Below are positions 26,288 to 35,205 of a stretch of 64,000 nucleotides of DNA, piece after piece. The notes beneath the pieces were generated by a model. It made no database searches. It worked only from the letters and a program-made list of their open reading frames with translations, and was not told the DNA's origin. How positions within the stretch are numbered: position 1 is the first letter of the stretch; each line of letters starts with the position of its first letter. The stretch lies in NCBI GenBank assembly GCA_022823185.1, contig JAJDXQ010000025.1, positions 124,001 through 188,000 on the forward strand. The letters run 5' to 3'. Made by a program: the position numbers and the translations under genes. This DNA is from Caldilineaceae bacterium (GTDB lineage Bacteria; Chloroflexota; Anaerolineae; Caldilineales; Caldilineaceae).

Positions 26288-27322
26288 ATGACTCAGGATA
26301 CGATCCGCGTCGGCGTTGTCGGCGCAGGGGCGAACACGCGTGACCGGCATATACCGGGGCTGCAGGCGATTGAGGGCGTGGAGATTGTCGCGGTCTGCAA
26401 TCGCAGCATGGAGTCGGGCGAACGGGTTGCGAAGCGGTTTGGCATCGAGCGGGTGTGCACGAACTGGCAGGATGTTGTGCAGGCGGAGGACGTGGACGCG
26501 GTGGTGATCGGCACGTGGCCGTACATGCACCGGCTCCTTACGGTGGCCGCGCTGGAGGCTGACAAGCACGTGATGTGCGAGGCGCGCATGGCGATGAACG
26601 CGTCGGAGGCGCACTGTATGTACAACGCGCTGCGCAGCCGGCCGCATCTGGTGGCGCAGATCGTGCCGTCGCCCTTCAGCCTGCGCGTGGACCGCACGAT
26701 CCAGCGGTTGATCCGCGAGGGCTGGCTGGGGGATGTGCTGGTGGTGGACATCCATGCCGGCGGCGCCTTCATCGATCAGGACGATACGATGCACTGGCGC
26801 CACAATATGGACTACAGCGGGCTGAACGTGATGACGATGGGCATCTGGTATGAAGCGATGTTGCGATGGGTTGGCGAGGCGACCAGCATCATCGCCCAGG
26901 GCAAGACCTTCACCCCTATGCGCAAAGATGAACAGGGGCGCCTGACCGGCGTGCGCATCCCCGATCATATCGACATCATCGCCGACCTGGCGTGCGGTGG
27001 ACAGGCCCACATTCAGGTGAGCAACGTGACAGGATTCGGCGAACCGCCCTCGGCGACCATTTACGGCAGCGAAGGAACTTTGCGTTTCAGCGGCGATGTC
27101 CTGACGGGCGGACAGCGCGGCGACAGCGGCCTGAGCGAAATCGATGTTCCCGCGCACGAGGCAGGCGGCTGGCGGGTCGAAGAGGAGTTCATCAGCGCCA
27201 TCCGCGGGCAGGAGGAGATCACCCACACCGATTTTGCCACCGGTGTGAAGTATATGGAGTTCACCGAGGCCGTCTATCGCAGCCGACGCAGCGGCAAGGC
27301 TGTGAGCCTACCGCTTCTGTAA
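26288..27322 (+). CDS. Gfo/Idh/MocA-family protein with altered active site
   Basis: 344 aa. N-terminal Rossmann domain (VGVVGAGANTRDRHIPGLQ) for NAD(P), C-terminal alpha/beta substrate domain. Members oxidise or reduce sugars and inositols. The usual EKP motif with catalytic Lys is replaced: HVMCEARMAM reads E-A-R. The usual DxGxHxxD region reads NVMTMGIWYEAM, without the His. It may therefore catalyse a different reaction or be a binding or regulatory protein. CAGGAGGTAGGA immediately upstream is an excellent ribosome-binding site. It is followed by the rhaM and lactonase genes, suggesting participation in a sugar oxidation route. Confidence 0.85.
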   Translation: MTQDTIRVGVVGAGANTRDRHIPGLQAIEGVEIVAVCNRSMESGERVAKRFGIERVCTNWQDVVQAEDVDAVVIGTWPYMHRLLTVAALEADKHVMCEARMAMNASEAHCMYNALRSRPHLVAQIVPSPFSLRVDRTIQRLIREGWLGDVLVVDIHAGGAFIDQDDTMHWRHNMDYSGLNVMTMGIWYEAMLRWVGEATSIIAQGKTFTPMRKDEQGRLTGVRIPDHIDIIADLACGGQAHIQVSNVTGFGEPPSATIYGSEGTLRFSGDVLTGGQRGDSGLSEIDVPAHEAGGWRVEEEFISAIRGQEEITHTDFATGVKYMEFTEAVYRSRRSGKAVSLPLL

Positions 27323-27344
27323 AGGCAGCGGCTCAGAGAGCGCC

Positions 27345-27372
27345 CCACAACTGACCGCTGTTCATTGATCAC
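27345..27372. repeat. CAGTGG-type dispersed repeat (reverse orientation)
   Basis: The complementary strand reads CGGCCAGTGATCAATGAACA and continues as GCGGTCAGT, matching the CAGTGGTCAGTGG family. It lies between the Gfo/Idh/MocA gene and rhaM. Confidence 0.45.
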
Positions 27373-27397
27373 TGGCCGCTAAACCAGGGGGAGACCG

Positions 27398-27721
27398 ATG
27401 AAACGATACGGAATGGTCATTCGCGTCAGGCCGGAGTTGGAAGACGCCTACGTCCACCTGCACGCCAACACGTGGCCGGAGGTCCTGCAGAAAATCAGCG
27501 ACTGCAATATGCGCAACTATACGATTTTCATGCGGGACGGTTATCTGTTCGCCTATTACGAGTATGTGGGTGAGGATTACGAGGCCGATATGGCCAAGAT
27601 GGCGGCGGACCCGGTGACGCAGGCGTGGTGGAAGCTGACCGACCCGTGCCAGGAGCCGGTGGCGAGCGCGGCGGAGGGCGAGCGCTGGGCGGAGATGGAA
27701 GAGGTGTTCCATCATGACTGA
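27398..27721 (+). CDS. rhaM: L-rhamnose mutarotase family protein
   Basis: 107 aa, typical size. It interconverts alpha and beta anomers of L-rhamnose or a related deoxy-sugar such as L-fucose. The signature is MKRYGMVIRVRPELEDAYVHLHANTWPEVLQKISDCNMRNYTIF, with the catalytic-region His in the HLHANTWPEV segment, and a C-terminal WWKLTDPCQEPV stretch. It is a small dimeric ferredoxin-like-fold enzyme in the cytoplasm. It overlaps the start of the next gene by 8 nt, so the two are co-translated. Rhamnose versus fucose specificity cannot be told apart by eye. Confidence 0.9.
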   Translation: MKRYGMVIRVRPELEDAYVHLHANTWPEVLQKISDCNMRNYTIFMRDGYLFAYYEYVGEDYEADMAKMAADPVTQAWWKLTDPCQEPVASAAEGERWAEMEEVFHHD

Positions 27722-28583
27722 GCGCAGGCGCTATGTGGATACGCACGTGCATTTCTGGGACAGCTCGGTGATCGACTACCCCTGGCTGGCGGGCGCGCCG
27801 GCCATCGCCCACCCCCATCTGCCGGAAGACCTGGAGCGGGCGCGCGCGGGCGTTTCGCTGGAGCTGGCCGCGATCGTGTTTGAAGAGGCCGACTGTCTGC
27901 CGGCGCATGCGCTACGGGAGGCGGAGTGGATCACGGCGATGGCGGAGCAGGAGCCGCGCATCCGCGGCATTGTTGCGAGCGCGCCGCTGGAGGAGGGTGA
28001 AGACGCCCGGCCCCATCTGCAGGCGCTGGCCGGGCTGCCGCTGGTGAAGGGCATTCGCCGCCTGATCCAGGACGAGCCGCTGGGCTTCTGCACGGCGCCG
28101 GGCTTTGTACGCGGCGTGCAGCTGCTGCCCGAATACGGTTTCAGTTTCGACCTGTGCATCTACCATCCGCAGATGGGGGACGTGCTGGAACTGGTGGAGC
28201 AGTGCCCGGATGTCTCCTTCCTGCTCGATCACATCGGCAAGCCGGGCATCGCGGACGGCATCATGCAGCCGTGGAAGGACCAGCTGCGCGAGCTGGCGAG
28301 CCGCCCGGACATTCACTGTAAGCTGTCCGGCGTGACGACGGAGGCGGACCACGCGAACTGGAACCGGGATGAGCTGCGGCCGTACATCGAGCACGTGCTG
28401 GACTGTTTCGGCCCGGACCGGGTGGTCTTCGGCTCCGACTGGCCTGTGGTGAATATGGCCGCGGACTATCTTACCTGGTTTGATATCGTCCAGGACAGCA
28501 TCAGCCATTTCAGCGCAGAGGACCAGCAGAAGATCATGCACGACAACGGCGTGCGCTTTTACCGGCTGAACGGCAGTGGATGA
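27714..28583 (+). CDS. Amidohydrolase-family sugar lactonase (L-fucono/L-rhamnono-lactonase-like)
   Basis: 289 aa TIM-barrel metal-dependent hydrolase of the COG3618 type. VDTHVHFWD provides the first metal-binding His pair, LVKGIRRLIQDEP and SFLLDHIGKPGI are characteristic, and VVFGSDWPVVN carries the late Asp. Characterised relatives open sugar-1,5-lactones such as L-fuconolactone or L-rhamnonolactone. This fits the mutarotase with which it overlaps (ATGACTGA). Together they suggest an oxidative, non-phosphorylating 6-deoxysugar pathway; the dehydrogenase and dehydratase steps are not assigned here. The final codons GSG-stop come from a CAGTGG-type repeat, so the natural C-terminus may have been altered. 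Confidence 0.85.
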   Translation: MTERRRYVDTHVHFWDSSVIDYPWLAGAPAIAHPHLPEDLERARAGVSLELAAIVFEEADCLPAHALREAEWITAMAEQEPRIRGIVASAPLEEGEDARPHLQALAGLPLVKGIRRLIQDEPLGFCTAPGFVRGVQLLPEYGFSFDLCIYHPQMGDVLELVEQCPDVSFLLDHIGKPGIADGIMQPWKDQLRELASRPDIHCKLSGVTTEADHANWNRDELRPYIEHVLDCFGPDRVVFGSDWPVVNMAADYLTWFDIVQDSISHFSAEDQQKIMHDNGVRFYRLNGSG

Positions 28584-28619
28584 CGGCAGTGGTCAGTGGT
28601 TAGGGGTCAGTGGTCAGTG
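28571..28619. repeat. CAGTGG-type dispersed repeat
   Basis: Five irregular copies of CAGTGG, spaced by GATGACGG, GTCAGTGG and GTTAGGGGT variants. It begins within the last codons of the lactonase gene and supplies its stop codon. Confidence 0.75.
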
Positions 28620-28734
28620 TCGGCGCGGGCAGTTGGGCGCCGCCCAGATGGGAGACGCGAGGGAGAGAAGCCCTGGAATCATATTGAATATACATTTGTA
28701 GCACAGAACTCAGAGCCAGTGCGAGGAGAAATCG

Positions 28735-29895
28735 ATGGCTTATACACCTAAACCGGAAAATAAGTTCAGCTTCGGTCTTTGGACGGTCGGGAACATTGGG
28801 CGCGACCCTTTCGGCGACCCTGTGCGGGAGGTCCGCTCACCGGCGCAGCTGGTGGAGTTGCTGGGAGAGGTCGGCGCGTGGGGCGTCAACTTCCATGACA
28901 ACGACCTGGTCCCGATCGACGCGACCGCGGCGGAGCGCGATCGGATCGTGAGCGAGTTTAAGAAAGCGCTGGACGAGAACGGGCTGGTCGTGCCGATGGC
29001 GACGACGAATCTGTTTACGCACCCTGCTTTTCGGGACGGGGCATTTACGAGCAACGACCCGGAGGTGCGGGCGTATGCGCTGCAGAAGACGATGGCGGCG
29101 ATCGACCTGGGGGTTGAGTGCGGCGCGAGCACGTATGTCTTCTGGGGCGGGCGGGAAGGTACCGAGACCGACGCCAGCAAGAGCCCTGCCGATACCGGCA
29201 AGTGGTTCCAGGAGGCGCTCAATTTCCTGTGTGAATATGTGATCGATCAGGGCTATGATCTGCGCTTCGCGCTGGAGCCGAAGCCGAACGAGCCGCGCGG
29301 CGACATCTATCTGGCGACGGTGGGCCACATGCTGGCCTTCATCGAGACGTTGGACCACCCGGAGATGATCGGCGTGAATCCGGAGGTGGCGCACGAGCAT
29401 ATGGCGGGCCTGAACTTCACGCATGCGGTGGCGCAGGCTTGGAACGCAGGCAAGCTGTTCCACATCGATCTCAATGACCAGAATCTGGGGCGCTACGACC
29501 AGGATTTCCGTTTTGGCAGCCACAACATCAAGCAGGCGTTTTTCCTGGTCAAGTTTTTGGAGGACGTGGGTTATGACGGCCCGCGGCACTTTGACGCGCA
29601 TGCGTACCGGTCCAGCGATTACGAGGACGTAAAGGCGTTTGCGGCCGGTTGTATGCGGACGTATCTGATCCTGAAGGCGAAGGCGGAGCAGCTGCGCGAG
29701 AACGCGGAGATCCAGGCGTTGCTGGCGGAGATAAACGCCGATGACGGTTCGATGGACGGTTTCCGGGGAGGTTACACGGCGGAAAAGGCGGCGAACCTGA
29801 AGGCGCACGCCTTTGACCGCGACGAGCTGGGCCGCCGGGGCAAGCCGTATGAGCGGCTGGACCAGTTGGTGGTTGAGCTGTTACTGGGAGTCTGA
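28735..29895 (+). CDS. xylA: Xylose isomerase
   Basis: 386 aa, matching the shorter class I (actinobacterial-type) enzymes. It converts D-xylose to D-xylulose, and usually D-glucose to fructose, using two divalent metals. Visible features: [10 protein letters not shown] at the N-terminus, the catalytic His in [21 protein letters not shown], metal ligands in [11 protein letters not shown] and [13 protein letters not shown], and FHIDLNDQ. The ATG follows GAGGAGAAATCG, a strong ribosome-binding site. The gene is followed, after a repeat-bearing gap, by xylulokinase. Confidence 0.97.
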   Translation: MAYTPKPENKFSFGLWTVGNIGRDPFGDPVREVRSPAQLVELLGEVGAWGVNFHDNDLVPIDATAAERDRIVSEFKKALDENGLVVPMATTNLFTHPAFRDGAFTSNDPEVRAYALQKTMAAIDLGVECGASTYVFWGGREGTETDASKSPADTGKWFQEALNFLCEYVIDQGYDLRFALEPKPNEPRGDIYLATVGHMLAFIETLDHPEMIGVNPEVAHEHMAGLNFTHAVAQAWNAGKLFHIDLNDQNLGRYDQDFRFGSHNIKQAFFLVKFLEDVGYDGPRHFDAHAYRSSDYEDVKAFAAGCMRTYLILKAKAEQLRENAEIQALLAEINADDGSMDGFRGGYTAEKAANLKAHAFDRDELGRRGKPYERLDQLVVELLLGV

Positions 29896-29898
29896 ACT

Positions 29899-29937
29899 TC
29901 AGTTTTAAGTTTCTGGTTTCTAGTTTTCAGTAACACC
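29899..29937. repeat. AGTTTT-type dispersed repeat
   Basis: Runs of AGTTTTAAGT, TTTCTGGTTTCTAGT and TTTTCAGTAAC right after the xylA stop. A similar stretch is at 45973-46008, and a shorter one at 62899-62926. Confidence 0.5.
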
Positions 29938-29961
29938 ATTGCTGGTTAGTTGCAACCAAAA

Positions 29962-30000
29962 GGGCAACCTCTAGGGCAACCACAAGGGTTGCCCCTACAG
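29962..30000. repeat. GGGCAACC inverted-repeat element
   Basis: GGGCAACC (29974-29981) and GGTTGCCC (29987-29994) form an 8-bp hairpin with a 5-nt loop, followed by CTACAG. A direct partial copy (AGGGCAACCT) precedes it at 29961-29970. The shape matches small intergenic inverted repeats common in cyanobacteria and Chloroflexota (from memory). Confidence 0.6.
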
Positions 30001-30019
30001 TAGAAGGGGCGCGGGAAAA

Positions 30020-31519
30020 ATGTATCTGATCGGCATCGACTCCTCGACGACGGCGACGAAGTCTCTGATCATCGACGAGGACGGCGAAATCGTCGCGGTG
30101 GGCGCGGCTGAATACCCGTTTGAGACGCCGCATCCGCTGTGGAGCGAACAGCACCCGGACCTGTGGTGGGAGGGTACGGTGCAGAGCATGCGCGCGGCGC
30201 TGGAGCAGTCCGGCATCGATGCGGCGGAGGTCGGCGCGGTCGGCGTGAGCGGGCAGATGCACGGGCTGGTGCTGTTGGACGAAGACGGCGTCCCGCTGCG
30301 GCCGTCAATCCTGTGGAACGATCAGCGCACGGGCAAACAGTGCGATGACATGCGTCTCTGGCTGGGCAAGGAAAACCTGGTGCGCATCACGGGCAACGAT
30401 GCGCTTGCCGGGTTCACTGCGCCGAAGATTCTGTGGGTGAAGGAGAACGAGCCGGAGATTTACAGCCGCGTCCGCCAGATCCTTCTGCCGAAAGATTATG
30501 TGCGCTACAAGCTGACGGGCGACTTCGCCACCGACAAGGCGGGCGCGGGCGGCACGTCGTTGCTGGAGCTGGCGACGCGGGCGTGGTCGCCGACGGTTCT
30601 GGCCGCGTTGGAGATCGCGCCTGATTTGCTGCCGCCAACCCATGAGGGCACGCAAGTGACCGGTGTCATTTCAGCGGAGGCGGCGGAGGCGACGGGGCTG
30701 CGGGCGGGCACGCCGGTGGTTGGGGGCGGCGGCGATCAGTCGGCGCAGGCGGTGGGCGTGGGCGCGATCGAGGAGGGGATTGTTGCGCTGACGCTGGGCA
30801 CGTCGGGCGTCGTCTTCGCGACCGCGAACGAGCCGTTCTACGAGCCGGAGGGTCGGTTGCACGCGTTCCCGCACGCGCTGCCGGACAAGTGGCATCTGAT
30901 GGGGGTGATGCTTTCGGCGGCGGGCAGTTTGCGCTGGCACCGGGATACGCTGGCGCCGGGGACAGAGTTCGACGACCTGGTGGCGCCGGCGGAAGAGGTA
31001 CCGATTGGCAGCGAAGGGTTGCTCTTTCTGCCCTATCTGACGGGAGAGCGGACGCCGCACCCGGACCCGTTTGCGCGCGGCGCGTTTGTGGGGTTGACGG
31101 TGCGCCACGGGCTGGCGCATATGACGCGGGCGGTGCTGGAAGGCGTGGCCTTTGGCCTGCGGGACAGTTTCACGCTGATGCAGGGCGTCGGTTTGGGCGC
31201 GATCGGGCAGGTGCGGGTGAGCGGCGGCGGCGCGCGCAGCCGGTTGTGGCGGCAGATTCTGGCGGATGTGTTGGGCAGCGAGCTGGTGACGGTGAACACG
31301 ACGGAGGGCGCGGCGTACGGCGCGGCGCTGCTTGCCGGCGTGGGCGCGGGCGTCTGGCCGGATGGTGAGAGCGCGTGCGCGGCGACGATCCGCGTGACCG
31401 GCTCGACCACGCCCAATGCGGACGCGACGGCCGCCTATCAAGACTATTACGAGCTTTACCAGGGCCTCTACCCGGCGCTCCGAGCGACGTTTGACGGCGT
31501 GCGCCAGAGCGAGGCGTGA
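30020..31519 (+). CDS. xylB: Xylulokinase
   Basis: 499 aa FGGY-family carbohydrate kinase. It phosphorylates D-xylulose to xylulose-5-phosphate for the pentose phosphate pathway. The N-terminal MYLIGIDSSTTATKSLIID is the first ATP-binding loop; GVSGQMHGLVLLDEDG carries the MHG element characteristic of xylulokinases; WNDQRTGKQC is the substrate segment with the catalytic Asp; GGGDQSAQAVGVG and SGGGARSRLWRQILADV are the C-terminal FGGY signatures. The gene order xylA, xylB, MFS fits xylose use. AAGGGG upstream of the ATG is a plausible ribosome-binding site. Confidence 0.95.
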   Translation: MYLIGIDSSTTATKSLIIDEDGEIVAVGAAEYPFETPHPLWSEQHPDLWWEGTVQSMRAALEQSGIDAAEVGAVGVSGQMHGLVLLDEDGVPLRPSILWNDQRTGKQCDDMRLWLGKENLVRITGNDALAGFTAPKILWVKENEPEIYSRVRQILLPKDYVRYKLTGDFATDKAGAGGTSLLELATRAWSPTVLAALEIAPDLLPPTHEGTQVTGVISAEAAEATGLRAGTPVVGGGGDQSAQAVGVGAIEEGIVALTLGTSGVVFATANEPFYEPEGRLHAFPHALPDKWHLMGVMLSAAGSLRWHRDTLAPGTEFDDLVAPAEEVPIGSEGLLFLPYLTGERTPHPDPFARGAFVGLTVRHGLAHMTRAVLEGVAFGLRDSFTLMQGVGLGAIGQVRVSGGGARSRLWRQILADVLGSELVTVNTTEGAAYGAALLAGVGAGVWPDGESACAATIRVTGSTTPNADATAAYQDYYELYQGLYPALRATFDGVRQSEA

Positions 31520-31562
31520 GAACAGAGAAACGGGGCGCGGGGCGTGGCTGTTTTTCCCATTT

Positions 31563-31582
31563 TCCTCTCTCCTCTTCACTCT
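31563..31582. repeat. Purine/pyrimidine-rich dispersed 20-mer
   Basis: This 20-bp stretch is the exact reverse complement of 38404-38423, which lies inside the GNAT-family gene. Here it is intergenic, just before the MFS start. Confidence 0.65.
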
Positions 31583-31606
31583 TTTCCCACAGACTAAGGT
31601 GAACCT

Positions 31607-32821
31607 GTGCGCGCGCAGCTATTCTACGCTGTCTACGTTCCCACCTTCATTTTATCCTACTGCCTGGGGATGCTGGCGCTGCTGCTGCCGGTATATGTGA
31701 TTGACCTGGGGCTGTCCTTCAGCCTGATCGGTATTGTGCTGGGCAGTTACGGTATCGGCACTCTGATCGGAGACCTGCCCGCGGGCGTTGTACAGGATCG
31801 GATCGACAACCGGTTTTCGATGATTATCGGCATATGCGTGATGGGGCTGGGGATGCTGGCGCTGAGCTTGTCGATGCGCTTCATCACGCTGGTGGCGTGC
31901 GGGATCTCGATCGGCGCGGGCGCTGCATTGTGGAATGTTTCGCGGCACGCGTACCTGGCCAATAATACGCTTAACACCAGTCGCGGGCGGGCGATTTCGA
32001 TCTTTGGCGGCGTCAACCGCATCGGCATGTTCGCCGGCCCGATTACTGGCGGATATCTCAGCGCGCAGGCGGGTATGCATACCGCCTTTGCCTTCTGCGG
32101 CTTTGTCGTCCTGCTGGCGTTGATTTTTCCACTGCTGTTCGTTCACAACAGTTTGGCCGAAGCGCAGTCCGGACAACAGACGTCGATGGCCGGTTCCTAC
32201 AAGCGGATGCTCATCTATCTGCGCCGCAATGGGTGGATATTGACGCCGGCGGGATTGGGCATGATCTGCGCGCAGACGATCCGCGCCGGCCGGCAGAGCA
32301 TCATCCCGCTTTACGCGGCGTCGGTTCTGGACCTGGACGTGGACAGAATTGGCTTGGTGATGGGGATCGCGGCGGCGGTGGATATGTCGATGTTCTATCC
32401 GGCGGGCCTTGTGATGGACCGGTTTGGGCGCAAGTTCGCCTATGTGCCTTCGTTCTTGTTGCAGGCGCTGGGCATGGCCCTGATCCCACTGACCGGCTCC
32501 TTTGCGGCTTTGCTGGCGGCCACATCGCTGATCGGCTTCGGGAACGGGCTGGGTTCGGGGACGATGCTGACGCTGGGGGCAGATCTGGCACCGCCGAAGG
32601 GGGAGGGCATGGGCGCGTTTCTGGGGCTGTGGCGGTTGATCGGCGACGCCGGGCATACAAGCGCGCCCATCATTGTCGGCACGATTGCGGATGCGCTGAG
32701 TCTGGTGCCGTCGATCTATGTTATCGCGGTGTTCGGGTTGGGGGCTGGGGCGACTTTGGGGCTGTTTGTGCCGGAGACGTTGAAGAAGACGTCGGCAGTG
32801 GAAGTGGAGGGGGGTGGGTAG
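31607..32821 (+). CDS. MFS transporter
   Basis: 404 aa with about 12 hydrophobic segments. A motif-A-like loop DLPAGVVQDRIDNRF follows TM2, and LVMDRFGRKFAYVPS is its counterpart in the second half. The start is GTG, chosen because AAGGTG (31595-31600) sits 6 nt upstream and the first membrane segment begins at residue ~6. Not closely similar to the two MFS paralogues at 14.6-18.8 kb. Its position after xylB suggests import of a sugar or export of a by-product, but drug-efflux-like members look the same by eye. Confidence 0.83.
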   Translation: MRAQLFYAVYVPTFILSYCLGMLALLLPVYVIDLGLSFSLIGIVLGSYGIGTLIGDLPAGVVQDRIDNRFSMIIGICVMGLGMLALSLSMRFITLVACGISIGAGAALWNVSRHAYLANNTLNTSRGRAISIFGGVNRIGMFAGPITGGYLSAQAGMHTAFAFCGFVVLLALIFPLLFVHNSLAEAQSGQQTSMAGSYKRMLIYLRRNGWILTPAGLGMICAQTIRAGRQSIIPLYAASVLDLDVDRIGLVMGIAAAVDMSMFYPAGLVMDRFGRKFAYVPSFLLQALGMALIPLTGSFAALLAATSLIGFGNGLGSGTMLTLGADLAPPKGEGMGAFLGLWRLIGDAGHTSAPIIVGTIADALSLVPSIYVIAVFGLGAGATLGLFVPETLKKTSAVEVEGGG

Positions 32822-32873
32822 GGGAAGCGACTGGCGCGCCGAAGAGCTCTCAGATCTGACGCGCAGGACGCGC

Positions 32874-33845
32874 CTAAACGATACGGAGCGTGTGGTGAAA
32901 GAGCTCCATGACAAAATCGTCCCAAGCCCTATCGTCATTTAGGATTTGATACAGTTCGAAATCCCTCGCAACATTCATTTCGTCCAGGCGTCTTCGCATT
33001 TCAGGGGTTACAACGCCGAGAACGGCAAAGTTTCGAGATCGGGGAGGCGTTTGCTCGAAACTTTTCTGAATGGCTCCCAGCCGTTCAAGGGCCCCCGCCG
33101 GGTCGGTCCCACTCTTTATCTCCACCGTTGCAATGGTGTGCCAGTCTCCTCCGGTACGGCTCTCGAACTTAATGTCCGGTTCGGAACCGTAGACCATTCT
33201 AAAGGCTTCCTCTACGCCAATTAACGTGGCGGCCCCGCGAACGGTCGTGGGGATCGCGCTGTTCGCGGCCAGCCATCGGGAAATCCGCTCCTTAACCGCT
33301 GCCTCTCCTGCCTGTCCGACGAGATTGCGCAAAGAGCCGTCTTGCGTAATTCCCATCGTGACCAGGATATTTCTATAGCCGTTGTCCAACGTCCATCCGT
33401 CAGTTCCGGTAATGATTACGGAGATCACAGCGTTATAGACACGAGCGATGCGAAGACATTTCTCCGGGCTGGGCGCCCTTCTGAATGTGCCTTCTTCCCA
33501 ACTGCTGACCGCCCCAGCCATCATCTGAACTCGCTTGAGGGACAGCGTGGAAATCCCCCGGTAGTGAAGGGAAGTCTCTGGATGGACATGCAGCAGGTCC
33601 GGGTGGGCAAAAACCAGTTTGGGGTCAAACTGCGCTTGAACGATATGGGCCCATGCTTCGGGAGCGATTGCCAAGTCCTCTAACCGTCCTTCAAACTCCA
33701 GGGAGGGGTTGAAATCCTTGATCGTCTGTCTGACTCCTTCATCGGCTCGTTCTCGAATATGCCTGGTGATGATCAGCGCCCGTTGCCTGGCCTCCTCGAG
33801 ACGCGCCTGTCGATCAGCCACCGCATTTTCTCCAGAAATAGACAC
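32874..33845 (-). CDS. Type II restriction endonuclease (PD-(D/E)xK)
   Basis: 323 aa. It overlaps the stop of the adjacent methyltransferase by 32 nt, the classical R-M arrangement. A PD-(D/E)xK core is visible: P223-D224 (SEPDIKFE) and E242-I-K244 (TVEIKSGTDPAGALERLGA). The segment EIKSGTDPAGALERLGAIQKSFE recalls XcyI-type enzymes (CCCGGG cutters), but I cannot confirm this. The protein would cut unmodified foreign DNA in the cytoplasm. The start MSISGENAVADRQ is the first Met in the frame and no better one is seen. Base composition is lower in GC than surrounding metabolic genes. Confidence 0.8.
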   Translation of the reverse strand: MSISGENAVADRQARLEEARQRALIITRHIRERADEGVRQTIKDFNPSLEFEGRLEDLAIAPEAWAHIVQAQFDPKLVFAHPDLLHVHPETSLHYRGISTLSLKRVQMMAGAVSSWEEGTFRRAPSPEKCLRIARVYNAVISVIITGTDGWTLDNGYRNILVTMGITQDGSLRNLVGQAGEAAVKERISRWLAANSAIPTTVRGAATLIGVEEAFRMVYGSEPDIKFESRTGGDWHTIATVEIKSGTDPAGALERLGAIQKSFEQTPPRSRNFAVLGVVTPEMRRRLDEMNVARDFELYQILNDDRAWDDFVMELFHHTLRIV

Positions 33846-35205
33846 ATTTCCTTAGTTCTTGTCTCCCGAATCGTCCCATTTGCTGGCTGGAATTCCCTTT
33901 TCCTCGGTTGAGAGTCCAGATCGCTTCACACTGCAACCCCGACTGCTCCGCAAAGTCTGAAAGAATGAGGTCTACCGGAATCTCTTGTCCGTGATAACGG
34001 ACATTGTCATTGATCATGAAGACGCTGCCACCCGGAGATACGATTCGGGCCAGTTCGCTTACCACCAGAGCCATTTCAGTAAAGTAGTTCGCCACGAGCG
34101 AGATGACATTGCGGTTACTCAGATTGTGGGCTTCCTGTTTGAGAACACACAGGGCTTCCTGCAAAGCGGACTGGTTGTCGGTCATTTGGAAGGCGTGTTG
34201 GAGTATGGGCGCTCTCCCGTATTCTCGGAGCAGCAGTTCCCGTTTGGACTTGTTTTCCACGGTTGCTGAGAGCAAGTCCTGGCGCAGCTCCTTCAAGCGG
34301 TTCGCATCATAGCCGAGGTAGACCAACTCCAAGGCATAGGTTCGGGTATAGTCATACCGATTGGCGTAGGGGGGAGAGGTAACAACAGCGTCAAAACTCT
34401 CATCAGGAAGATTTCTGAGTTCGGTGAGGCTGGACCCATCTACAAGAGTTGGAGCCGCGTTGCGGTACTTGCGCTGCAGCTCGGGCATATCGTTCATGAT
34501 TTCCCCGAGCCGCCGCTGAAGTGCCTGAGCGAGCGTAGGTAGCTCTGCCTTTTGCCATCTCTTACTGACCTTGCGGCCCGACCGGGGGTCCCACCTCAGG
34601 AACTGGCCGTCTTTTCGCGTGTAGCTGACTTCTTCGAGGACACTTACGCACGCCAGCGTCAGAAGAGTCTTTAGCGACGGGTCGCATACGTCGTCTACAA
34701 ACTTCCTGGCCTTCGCGAGATCTTGCTCGGTTTGTTCGGGAAATGCTCGCTCTGTGATAGGGATGTGTTGAAACAGCTGATCAGTTTCGAATTCCTTGGA
34801 CGCGAGAGAGGCGATCAACTCCTGCGACGTGTAATGGAAGTTAGTATAGTTGAGTCCATTCGCGGCGGCGACGATAGCCCGAGCCGACAGGTTTCCGACA
34901 GGCATAATCTCAATGCCGGCGCTATCCATCCCCATGCAACTAGCAGTGAGGGGGGCCGTGCCAGTACCAGAAAAGGGATCAAGAAAGGTCTTCGCCTGAT
35001 GCTGGCTCAAGAGGCTCTGAACCAGGCTGGCGGAAAACCCTTCCTTATATTTCATCCAGCGCAGGCCTGGAGCTTCCTTGTTCCCTTGGTAAGAGACCAG
35101 CTTTCTGCTTAGACTCTCTTTAACGGATATGCGGGACGCAAAACGGTCATACAAGGAGTTCCGCGCCCTTTGCACCGCATCAACTTGATTCATTGTGGAA
35201 GTCAT
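33814..35205 (-). CDS. DNA methyltransferase of an R-M system (probably N4-cytosine)
   Basis: 463 aa. It transfers methyl from S-adenosylmethionine to exocyclic amino groups of DNA bases. The AdoMet-binding motif I is LDPFSGTGT (residues 75-83); the catalytic motif IV is TSPPY (276-280), with NRYDYTRTY after it. SPPY together with DPFSGTGT is typical of N4-cytosine or some N6-adenine enzymes. It is transcribed before, and overlaps, the endonuclease gene, so the host is protected first. The start at 35205 or the Met at 35193 is uncertain; neither has a good ribosome-binding site. An IS remnant lies directly upstream, suggesting arrival by transfer. Confidence 0.88.
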   Translation of the reverse strand: MTSTMNQVDAVQRARNSLYDRFASRISVKESLSRKLVSYQGNKEAPGLRWMKYKEGFSASLVQSLLSQHQAKTFLDPFSGTGTAPLTASCMGMDSAGIEIMPVGNLSARAIVAAANGLNYTNFHYTSQELIASLASKEFETDQLFQHIPITERAFPEQTEQDLAKARKFVDDVCDPSLKTLLTLACVSVLEEVSYTRKDGQFLRWDPRSGRKVSKRWQKAELPTLAQALQRRLGEIMNDMPELQRKYRNAAPTLVDGSSLTELRNLPDESFDAVVTSPPYANRYDYTRTYALELVYLGYDANRLKELRQDLLSATVENKSKRELLLREYGRAPILQHAFQMTDNQSALQEALCVLKQEAHNLSNRNVISLVANYFTEMALVVSELARIVSPGGSVFMINDNVRYHGQEIPVDLILSDFAEQSGLQCEAIWTLNRGKGNSSQQMGRFGRQELRKCVYFWRKCGG

